A DNA stretch of 64,000 bases from Tardiphaga sp. (GTDB lineage: Bacteria > Pseudomonadota > Alphaproteobacteria > Rhizobiales > Xanthobacteraceae): positions 62,001 through 126,000 of the forward strand of contig JASBVG010000104.1 of the NCBI GenBank assembly GCA_030147505.1. The letters run 5' to 3'. The stretch's first letter is position 1, and every line of letters begins with the position of its first letter. Positions 8,284 to 16,300 of the stretch are shown in pieces. Under the pieces are notes generated by a model, which did no database searches, had not been told where the DNA came from, and saw only the letters and a list, made by a program, of their open reading frames with translations. The translations under genes were made by a program, and so were the position numbers.

Positions 8284-10302
8284 ATGGGGACCATGATGAT
8301 CAACTTTGGAAGGCGGGGGGAGACACCCCCGCCAGAGCAGGTACGATTGAACAAAGTTGTGCGCTTTGCAGAACTTTCCCGATTCTTTAACGGAGGCAAG
8401 AAAACCGGCGCGAAGCAGGACGCCGGATCGAACAAGTCAGGCTCTTCGGATGGAGGCGTTTCCAAGCTGTCTTTGGATAACATGCCTTCCGCGGATGCCA
8501 TGCTGTCTTCAACGCTGCGGGCATTCCGAAAATTCCTAGAGGTGGCTCGGCAGACGATATTTACTGGCAAGACCCGGCCTGGTGACGACTATGCTATGCC
8601 ACAGTCCGAGCTCATGGGGTTCCTGAGCTCCTGTCGTCAGATCTTCTGGGCCATGGCCATTTTCAGTGGTGTCAGCAACATCCTGATGCTGACCGGCTCG
8701 TTTTTTATGCTGCAGGTTTATGATCGTGTGCTGCCCAGCCGAAGCGTGCCAACGCTGATCGCGCTGTTGGCGCTCGCTATCCTGCTCTATCTGTTTCAGA
8801 GCGGCCTCGATCTCGTTCGCACCCGCATCGGCGCGCGCATGGGGCGGCACCTCGACGAAACCTTGGGTGGCCGCGTGTTTGATGCCGTCATTCGCCTGCC
8901 GCTGAAGACACGCGGTGACGGCGATGGCCTGCAACCGGTTCGCGATCTCGATCAGGTGCGGAGTTTCCTGGCAAGTGGCGGGCCGTCTGCGCTGTTCGAT
9001 ATGCCATGGATGCCGATCTATCTCGGCATCTGCTTCCTGTTCCATTTCTGGATCGGCGTGACCGCACTGGTTGGCGCGCTATTGCTGGTCGCCATCACGA
9101 TGCTGACCGAAGTTCGCTCTCAGGGGCCCGCCAAAGCCTCGGCGCGTTTCGCAGTCATGCGCAATTCGGTGGCGAGCGAGGGGCGACGCAATGCCGAGGC
9201 GCTGCATGCCATGGGTATGCGCCGACTCGCGGCGGTGCGCTGGCACGAAGCGAATCAGAAATATCTCGCGGCCAATGAGGCTGCGAGTGACGTTGCGAGC
9301 GGCCTCGGCGGCTTGTCCAAGGTGTTCCGTGCGATCCTGCAATCGGTCGTTCTCGCGGTCGGCGCGTATCTCGTCATCAATCAGGAATCGACGGCGGGCA
9401 TCATCATTGCCGGATCGATCCTGACCTCGCGTGCATTGGCGCCTGTCGAGCTCGCGATCGCCAATTGGAAGGGCTTTGTAGGTGCGCGGCAATCGGGGCA
9501 ACGCCTTGAGCATTTGCTGAAGCTGCTGCCGAAGGAAGAGGAACTGCTTCCATTGCCTGCTCCGGTCGATTCGATTGCCATGGAGCATGTCTATGTCAAC
9601 GCACCGGCGTCGGATCGTGTCGTGTTGCATGACGTGTCGTTCAAACTGCAGAAAGGCGATGGTCTTGGCATCATCGGGCCGAGCGGATCGGGCAAATCGT
9701 CGCTGGTGCGTGCCCTTGTCGGCGTCTGGCCGCAGATGCGGGGTAAGATCACCCTCGACAATGCGGCATTGGGACAATGGTCTTCTGAACTGCTGGGCAA
9801 GCATGTCGGCTATTTGCCGCAGGATGTGGAGCTATTCGACGGCAGCATCGCCGTCAACATCGCGCGTTTCGATCCCAACGCCAATCCGAAGGCAGTGTTG
9901 GCGGCTGCTCGGGCCGCAGGCGCGCACGACCTGATCCTCTCGTTTCCCGATGGCTATGGCACGAAGATCGGCGAGGGCGGTATGGCGCTCTCCGCCGGCC
10001 AGCGGCAACGCATCGGCCTTGCTCGCGCATTCTATGGCGATCCGTTCTTGGTCGTACTCGACGAGCCGACCTCCAATCTAGACGCCGACGGCGAGGCTGC
10101 GTTCACCGAGGCGATTCTTAGTGTGCGCCGACGGAATGGCATCGTGGTGGTAATTGCCCATCGACCGAAAGCGCTGGATGGTGTGGACCATGTGCTGGTG
10201 ATCGCCGAGGGGAAAGTGCAGTCCTTCGGACGCAAGGAAGATGTTTTGACCAAGGTGCTACGAACGGCACCTCCCCTGAAAGTGGTAGGAGAGCGCGGAT
10301 GA
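8284..10302 (+). CDS. Type I secretion system ABC transporter (PrtD/HlyB-like permease-ATPase)
   Basis: The membrane domain ('FWAMAIFSGVSNILMLTGSFFMLQVYDRVLPS') is followed by an ATPase domain with Walker A 'GPSGSGKSS' (about residue 464), signature 'LSAGQRQRIGLARA' and Walker B 'LVVLDEP'. This matches the PrtD family, which powers export of unfolded RTX proteins through a TolC channel. It is about 100 residues longer at the N-terminus than typical PrtD, with a low-complexity basic segment before the first helix. In-frame starts at 8275 (GTG, inside the hairpin stem), 8284, 8293 and 8296 are possible, and a later start such as 8481 cannot be excluded. The end overlaps the fusion-protein gene by 4 bases. 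No tolC is in the window. Confidence 0.88.
   Translation: MGTMMINFGRRGETPPPEQVRLNKVVRFAELSRFFNGGKKTGAKQDAGSNKSGSSDGGVSKLSLDNMPSADAMLSSTLRAFRKFLEVARQTIFTGKTRPGDDYAMPQSELMGFLSSCRQIFWAMAIFSGVSNILMLTGSFFMLQVYDRVLPSRSVPTLIALLALAILLYLFQSGLDLVRTRIGARMGRHLDETLGGRVFDAVIRLPLKTRGDGDGLQPVRDLDQVRSFLASGGPSALFDMPWMPIYLGICFLFHFWIGVTALVGALLLVAITMLTEVRSQGPAKASARFAVMRNSVASEGRRNAEALHAMGMRRLAAVRWHEANQKYLAANEAASDVASGLGGLSKVFRAILQSVVLAVGAYLVINQESTAGIIIAGSILTSRALAPVELAIANWKGFVGARQSGQRLEHLLKLLPKEEELLPLPAPVDSIAMEHVYVNAPASDRVVLHDVSFKLQKGDGLGIIGPSGSGKSSLVRALVGVWPQMRGKITLDNAALGQWSSELLGKHVGYLPQDVELFDGSIAVNIARFDPNANPKAVLAAARAAGAHDLILSFPDGYGTKIGEGGMALSAGQRQRIGLARAFYGDPFLVVLDEPTSNLDADGEAAFTEAILSVRRRNGIVVVIAHRPKALDGVDHVLVIAEGKVQSFGRKEDVLTKVLRTAPPLKVVGERG
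8312..8333 (+). promoter_or_regulatory. GC-rich hairpin at the 5' end of the exporter gene
   Basis: GGCGGGGG (8312-8319) and CCCCCGCC (8326-8333) form a perfect 8-bp stem with loop GAGACA. It lies in or just before the start region of the ABC transporter frame, so it either limits translation from the early ATGs or marks them as untranslated. Confidence 0.55.
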
Positions 10303-11615
10303 GCACCGCAGCAGGTAACTCGGCGCTGCACTCGATCCAGCGTTACATCATCACTGGCGGTATCCTTGTGGTGCTGGTCACCTTCGGCATCGGCGGTTGG
10401 GCGTCCACCACCGAACTGTCGGGCGCAGTGGTCGCGCAGGGCTCGATTGTGGTCGATTCCAGTGTCAAGAAGGTGCAGCACCCGACCGGCGGTGTCGTCA
10501 GCGAGTTGCGCGTAAAGGAAGGCGATCGGGTCAAAGCTGGCGACATTCTCGTGCGCCTCGACGAGACCCAGACCCTCGCCAACGCCACCATCATCATCAA
10601 GAGCTTCGATGAATTGCAGGCGCGGCAGGCGCGTCTCGAAGCCGAGCGCGACGGTGCGGAGCAGATCATCTTCCCGGGCGTCCTTCTCGAACGCTCCAGA
10701 GACATGAAGTCCGAAGCTGCCCGCGCGATTGCCGCAGAGCGCAGCCTGTTCGATCTGCGGCGGATGGCGCGTCGCGGACAGAAAGCTCAGCTCAAGGAAC
10801 GCGGTGCACAGCTGCAGAACGAGATTTCCGGCTATACCGGTCAGCTCGATGCCAAGCAAAAGGAAGTCAATTTCGTCACTCAGGAACTTGAGGGCGTCCG
10901 TACGCTCTGGCAGAAGAACCTGGTGCCGATCACGCGCCTGACCGCGCTCGAACGCGACACTGCACGCATCGAGGGCGAGCGCAGCCAGTTGTCCGGGATG
11001 ATCGCGCAGGCGAAGGGGAAGATCTCCGAAATCGAGTTGCAGACGATTCAAATCGACCAGGATCTGCGCACTGAAGTCGGCAAGGACTTGATCGACACAC
11101 GCTCGAAGATCTCTGAACTTTCTGAGCGCAGGACCGCGGCAGCCGACCAGCTCAACCGCATCGACATCCGCGCCCCGCAGAACGGTCGTGTCCATCAGCT
11201 ATCGGTACACACGGTGGGTGGCGTCATCGCACCGGGCGAGCAGATCATGCTCATCGTGCCGGACAACGACACGCTGGCGGTCGAGGTCAAGATCACGCCA
11301 CGCGACATCGAACAGATCTATGTCGGGCAATCGGCGTTTCTGCGCTTTGCAGCCCTCAACCAGAGGACCACGCCGGAGATCGAAGGCGATGTCGTATTGG
11401 TCTCGGCGGACCTGACCCAGGAACAACGCACCGGGACGAGCTACTATATGGCGCGTGTCTCGCTGAAGCCTGACCAGGTCGCGCGCCTCGGCGATGCCAA
11501 ACTGGTGCCGGGCATGCCGGTGGACGTCTTCATCCAGACGCCCGGACGCACCGCGTTGGCTTATCTGATCAAACCGCTCAAGGAGCAGGCCGAGCGCGCG
11601 CTCAAGGAGCGATGA
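10299..11615 (+). CDS. Type I secretion membrane-fusion protein (HlyD/PrtE family)
   Basis: The 438-residue protein has one N-terminal membrane anchor ('YIITGGILVVLVTFGIGGWAS', residues ~11-32), then a biotinyl-lipoyl-like half ('VVAQGSIVVDSSVKKVQHPTGG', 'VKEGDRVKAGDILVRLDE'). Long coiled-coil helices rich in E, R and Q follow (~100-280), then the returning lipoyl half ('DIRAPQNGRVHQLSVHTVGGVI') and a beta-barrel domain. HlyD-family adaptors span the periplasm between the ABC exporter and the TolC channel. The ATG overlaps the exporter stop (ATGA), so the subunits are co-translated. The substrate is most likely the RTX-type protein encoded just upstream. Confidence 0.92.
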   Translation: MSTAAGNSALHSIQRYIITGGILVVLVTFGIGGWASTTELSGAVVAQGSIVVDSSVKKVQHPTGGVVSELRVKEGDRVKAGDILVRLDETQTLANATIIIKSFDELQARQARLEAERDGAEQIIFPGVLLERSRDMKSEAARAIAAERSLFDLRRMARRGQKAQLKERGAQLQNEISGYTGQLDAKQKEVNFVTQELEGVRTLWQKNLVPITRLTALERDTARIEGERSQLSGMIAQAKGKISEIELQTIQIDQDLRTEVGKDLIDTRSKISELSERRTAAADQLNRIDIRAPQNGRVHQLSVHTVGGVIAPGEQIMLIVPDNDTLAVEVKITPRDIEQIYVGQSAFLRFAALNQRTTPEIEGDVVLVSADLTQEQRTGTSYYMARVSLKPDQVARLGDAKLVPGMPVDVFIQTPGRTALAYLIKPLKEQAERALKER

Positions 11616-11619
11616 TTAC

Positions 11620-11652
11620 AAGGGCGGCCCTGCGGGCCGCCCTTTCGTTTTT
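11620..11652 (+). terminator. Rho-independent terminator of the type I secretion operon
   Basis: A perfect 9-bp GC stem (GGGCGGCCC at 11622-11630, loop TGC, GGGCCGCCC at 11634-11642) is followed by TTTCGTTTTT. It begins 7 bases after the stop of the HlyD-family gene and separates it from the convergent phosphatase gene. Confidence 0.95.
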
Positions 11653-11655
11653 GGA

Positions 11656-12561
11656 CTAGATCGTACGGAAGCTTTGCAGACGCAGGTCGGTTCGCACTAG
11701 GGTGCCTTGCGGAGCCTCCGACCCGCCATCCTCCCAAAGCAGGGCTCTGAGCCCATTGTCGTACTTTGTCCGCGCCGTCTCGGATCGCGTGCTCTTGCCG
11801 ATCGTCCAATCGCGGATATCGAGCAAAGGCACCATGTCCGTTTCTTCGATGACCACACAGCTAAGGCGCCCGGTAGCAAAGGCTCCGGTATCGATGTTTA
11901 CGCGATTGCAGCGGATATCCGGCGCAGCGACCGGGGTGTGCCCATGGACGACGAATTTTTCGAAGGGTGAGCTGTGCAGGAGAAAGTCATCGCGAATCCA
12001 GAGCAGATCGTCTTCGCTCTGTCTGTTCAGCGCGACTCCCGGACGGACGCCCGCGTGGGCGAAAAAGAAGTCGCCGCAGGTAAAGGACGTCGGCAGTGAA
12101 TCGAAAAACTCAAGATGCTGAGCCGGGATTGCGGCGTGCAGCTCTTCCGATAGTCGTTCGCGGTCGTCATGGCTACGGTTGAGAGCGGGGCGCAGCCCGT
12201 ATGATATCAGTGTTTCAAGTCCGCCGAGGCTTCGCCAATCGTTCAGCCAATCCGGTGCGTCGAGGAAACGCTGGATAAAAGTCTCGTGATTCCCCTTCAG
12301 AAATACACACTCACGCATCTGCGCACAGGCGAGCAGCAGATCGACGGTCCCGCGGGAGTCCGGTCCGCGATCGATGTAATCACCGAGGAACACATTGATC
12401 GAACGCGCGCAGGGATACAGCGCCTCATCGGCTTCGATCTGCGCAAGCTGCAACTTCAGCAGATCGGTGCGACCATGGATGTCGCCAATCGCATAGACGC
12501 GGATACCATCCGGCAGGCGGGCTTTGTTCAGCGATTTTGGATTACGCGATGACTTCCACAC
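11656..12561 (-). CDS. Calcineurin-like metallophosphoesterase (PPP-type Ser/Thr phosphatase family)
   Basis: The 301-residue protein has every signature of a PPP-family dimetal phosphatase: 'GDIHGR' (residues 26-31), 'GDYIDRGPDS' (60-69), 'GNHE' (90-93), the metal-ligand 'FFAHAG' (~167) and 'VVHGHTP' (~204). Such bacterial enzymes dephosphorylate proteins, bis-nucleosides or small phosphoesters. It has no signal peptide and is cytosolic. It is transcribed toward the terminator of the type I secretion operon and is separated by ~200 AT-rich bases from the next gene. It may belong functionally to the polysaccharide locus, where related phosphatases are often found, but the substrate cannot be read from sequence. 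Confidence 0.9.
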   Translation of the reverse strand: MWKSSRNPKSLNKARLPDGIRVYAIGDIHGRTDLLKLQLAQIEADEALYPCARSINVFLGDYIDRGPDSRGTVDLLLACAQMRECVFLKGNHETFIQRFLDAPDWLNDWRSLGGLETLISYGLRPALNRSHDDRERLSEELHAAIPAQHLEFFDSLPTSFTCGDFFFAHAGVRPGVALNRQSEDDLLWIRDDFLLHSSPFEKFVVHGHTPVAAPDIRCNRVNIDTGAFATGRLSCVVIEETDMVPLLDIRDWTIGKSTRSETARTKYDNGLRALLWEDGGSEAPQGTLVRTDLRLQSFRTI

Positions 12562-12758
12562 GGCCGGTTCCTGTCGGTATGTCGGACCAAGTATAGAGGG
12601 ACAGAAGAATTAAATATAGAAAATATATATTTTAAATTTGCGGGTCTCGCGTCATTTAAAAGCAGATAAGTTTGGTGTTCAGGTGCCGTCTTTGTTTAGA
12701 CATCAGTTAAGGGTTGAGGGTCATATTCGGCGCGTCCGAACGGCTGCCGGGTTTTGGG

Positions 12759-13298
12759 ATGACAACCTCGATAACAGCTGACGCGCAGCATCACGATTTC
12801 AGCGCGATCGAAGCAGCGGTAAAGGAGACGGCGCGAGGCCGCGCGTTTCTTGCGAACTATGCACGGCGCGTACAGCAGTCCGATACGCTGACCATGCTTG
12901 CATTGCTCGGCCGGCTGGAGCGCATGTCCAGCGAACTGGCATCTCGCATTGCTGAACTCGAGGCGGGGCGACCGCATTTCAATCGACACACGCTGCGCGA
13001 CGCTGGCCATGCGCCGCAGGGATCTGCATTGATGCCTGTTCATGATGGAACAGCCAACGCGATGCAGCGCATCGATGAGCTCGCCTTTGTCCTCAGCGAT
13101 CTTCACCGTCATGCGGTTCGTCTGGCTTCACCATACCCAAGCGGGGAAGACCGGGCGCGCTCAGAATCGTTCGCAGAGACCGAGGCCGATAGTGTCACCC
13201 TTGCCGATCCTGTACTGGTCTCGCCCGAATCAGCAGATGGCCCGGATAATGTCGACGATGAAGTGCTGGGGAAGATCGCCCAGGCGCTCGAACCGTAA
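12759..13298 (+). CDS. Conserved small protein of unknown function (ARGRxFL..YARR motif)
   Basis: This ~179-residue soluble protein is not assigned a function. Its N-terminal third is helical and contains 'FSAIEAAVKETARGRAFLANYARR' followed by 'QQSDTLTMLALLGRLERMSSELASRI'. I recognise this pattern from uncharacterised alphaproteobacterial proteins near chemotaxis-like or surface loci. The remainder is acidic and low-complexity. A TTG at 12714 would add 15 residues, but the ATG at 12759 gives the start expected for this pattern. A strong terminator follows 21 bases after the stop, so it is a single-gene unit convergent with the giant gene. Confidence 0.65.
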   Translation: MTTSITADAQHHDFSAIEAAVKETARGRAFLANYARRVQQSDTLTMLALLGRLERMSSELASRIAELEAGRPHFNRHTLRDAGHAPQGSALMPVHDGTANAMQRIDELAFVLSDLHRHAVRLASPYPSGEDRARSESFAETEADSVTLADPVLVSPESADGPDNVDDEVLGKIAQALEP

Positions 13299-13318
13299 CG
13301 TTCGTATCATTGGATGGA

Positions 13319-13360
13319 GGCAGCCGCAGATCCTGCGATCTGCGGCTGCCTTGCTTTCTT
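13319..13360 (+). terminator. Rho-independent terminator between convergent genes
   Basis: A perfect 14-bp stem (13319-13332 and 13337-13350; core GCAGCCGCAGATC) with loop CTGC is followed by TTGCTTTCTT. It lies 20 bases downstream of the small unknown gene. The stem could also block transcription from the opposite-strand giant gene, but no T-run is present on that side. Confidence 0.9.
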
Positions 13361-13365
13361 ACGTC

Positions 13366-16300
13366 CTAGGCGGCGAGCTGAGGGCGGAACAGAACGTCTA
13401 CGCCGTAGCTCGTCGAGTTGTAGGTATTGGTCGGGAATAGCGAGTTGGCTCCATAGGCATAGACGCCGTTACCGGCAATCTGGGACGACGAAGGCGCCGT
13501 AAGCGGGCCATTCGAGATCGAATTGACCAGCAGGTTTGGATCGGCCGAGTAGTTACCGTTCGTGTGATAGGAAGCGATGTAAGTCGTGCCGGCGGTGATG
13601 GAAACCGGTGTTGCGAACTGCACTTGCTGCCAGCCACTCGCGGTCTCGTTGCTGAAGGTCGCGCTCGCGAGCAGCGTGCCGCTGGAGCTCCAAAGATCGG
13701 CGATATGTGTACCGATGTTTGACGCGCCTTTATAGAAGCGGATGCCCATCACGTCGCCATTGGTCGAGGCTTGGAACTTGAGACCAAGCTCGACCGGGTT
13801 GGAATCGTTGACGGAGACGATGCTCGGTGTCGGGTTGGCGCTGAACAGGCTTACGGTGGAAGAGGGGTCGATGACGCTGAGCGTCACACCGGCGCCTGCT
13901 GTGCCGCCCCGGCCGTCGGAAATCGCATAATTGAAGGTCGAGGCTCCCGTGTAATTTGTTGTGGGAACGAATGTGATTGTGTTGGCCTGGGCATCGAATG
14001 TCGCTGTCCCGTTCACCGCATTGCTGACACCCGTGATGGTGAGGCTGTCATTGTTCGGATCGCTATCGTTCGCCAGCAGGGAAGAGGCATTGATGGTAAG
14101 CGACGTATTCCTGGCCGTCGAGAAGCCACTGTCGTTGATGGCTGCCGGCGGCTGGTTGGCGCCACCGCTGGGAGCATTGAACACCACATCGACCCAGTAG
14201 TTGGTTGCACCATAGGTGGTGGTCGGAAACAGATTGCCGCTGCCATAGGTATAGAGGCCATTGCCGGAGGCCGATGCGGTGAGCGGGCCGCTAGTACGGG
14301 CAGTGCTGAAATAGCCACTGGTCGCCGTATAATTGCCGTTGCTGTGATAGCTGGCCACATAGGATGTGCCTGCCGTTACTGTGACAGGGCTGCTGAATGT
14401 CACGGTCTGCCATCCGCTCGCCGTCTCGTTGGTGAAAGTCGCACTCGCCAGCAACGTGCCGGTGCTGGTCCAGAGCGAGCCGGTATGCGTGCCCGTATCG
14501 TTGGCACCCTTGTAGTAGCGAATCGCCGTGATGGTACCGGATTGAGACGAGACAAACTGCATGCCGAGGTTGACCTGCTGGGTGTCCTGAACGGATGTGT
14601 TGGCAGGTGTGTCGGAACTCGAGAAGAGACTGACGCCGGTGGACGCCGCAGTGACGGACAGGCTCACATTGGCAGTCGCCGTGCCGCCGCGCCCATCGGA
14701 CACCACATAGCTGAAGCTTGCCGGGCCGACATAGCCTGCGGTCGGGGTGAACGAGATCGCATTGGTCTGCGCGTTGAATGTCGCCACGCCATTGGTGGCG
14801 CTACCCGAGACGATACCGGTGATCGTGAGTGTGTCGCCGTCGATATCACTATCGTTGGCCAACAGACTTGCGGCCTGGATGGTCAGCGCGTTGCTCTGTA
14901 CGGTGGCGAACCCGCTGTCGTTAGTCGCGACCGGCGAGTTATTGGGCGGCGCCGTGACATTGAGGCTGACATTGCCGCTGGCAACGCCACCCTTGCCGTC
15001 TGAAATAGTGTAGACGAACGATGCCGGGCCGGTATAGCCGGTCGTAGGCGTGAAGGTCACCGTGTTGGTTTGCGGGTTGAAGCTTGCTGTGCCGCGCACG
15101 CCGCCATTTGCGCCAGTGATGATCAGCGTGTCGCCATCGGCGTCGGTATCATTCCCGAGCAGCGAGGACGCCGCGATGTTCAAAGCGGTGTTTTGCAAAG
15201 TGCTGAAGCCGCTGTCGCTTGTGGCGACCGGCGGATTGTTCGAGGAAGGGGTGATCGTAAGGTTCACCGTCCCGTTCGCCGTACCGCCACGCCCATCCGA
15301 GATGGCATAGGTGAAGGAAGCCGTCCCTGTATAGCCCGGGGTCGGCGTGAAGGTCACCGACTGGGTATTGGACATCCAGGCGGCCGTTCCGTTGACGCCG
15401 ACGCCAGCGCCAGTGACCGTCAGGGTATCGCCATCGGCATCGGTATCGTTGGCGAGCAAAGTGGCGACCGGGATCGTCAGTTGAGTGCTTTGCGGAGTCG
15501 TGAACCCATTGTCGGTATTCGCGACCGGAGCATTGTTGGTCGGGGCGGTGTTTACATTCATGATCACGTCGACCCAGTAATTCGACGCACCATACGTGCT
15601 GGTGGGGAACAGATTTCCGCTACCATAAGTATAGACGCCGTTGTTGCTGGCTGGTGCCGTCAACACGCCGCTTACGTGATCAGTCGTGAAATAGTTGCTC
15701 GTCGAGGCATAACGGCCATTGCTGTGGAAACTGGCGACATAGGTCGTCTGTGCAGTAATCGCGACGGGGTTGGAGAACATCACCGTCTGCCAACCGCTTG
15801 CGGTCTCATTGGTGAAGGTTGCGGTGGCCAGCAGCGTGCCGCTGACGCTCCAGAGCGAGCCGGTATGGGTGCCGGTATCGTTCGCGCTCTTGTAGTATTT
15901 GATGCCGGTGATGAATCCCGAATACGACGAGCTGAAGCGGACCCCTAGATTGACCTGGCTCGAATCGATATCGGCGAGTGTCGTCGGAACATCAGACGCA
16001 CTGAACAGCGTAGCAGTGTTGGATGGCGCGCTGACGGTCATGTTGACGATCGCCGAACCTGTGCCGCCGCGTCCGTCAGAAATGGCGTAGCCGAAACTCG
16101 CCGAACCGGTATAGCCGGTGCTCGGCGTAAAGGTAATGACATTGGTCTGGCTGTTGAAGCTCACCGTACCGCCGGAGGCAGAGCCGACACCTGTAATTGT
16201 CAGGATGTCGCCATTCGGGTCGGTATCGTTGGCGAGCAGCTGCGCAGCGGTGAATGTCATCGCCGTATTACGGGTAACGGCAAAGCCGTTGTCGTTGGTG

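Noticed and set aside
13771..15948. Two long plus-strand frames (410 and 292 residues) opposite the giant gene
   Set aside because: They have repetitive Gly/Arg/Ile composition caused by the repeated DUF4082/cadherin modules on the other strand; no start signals.
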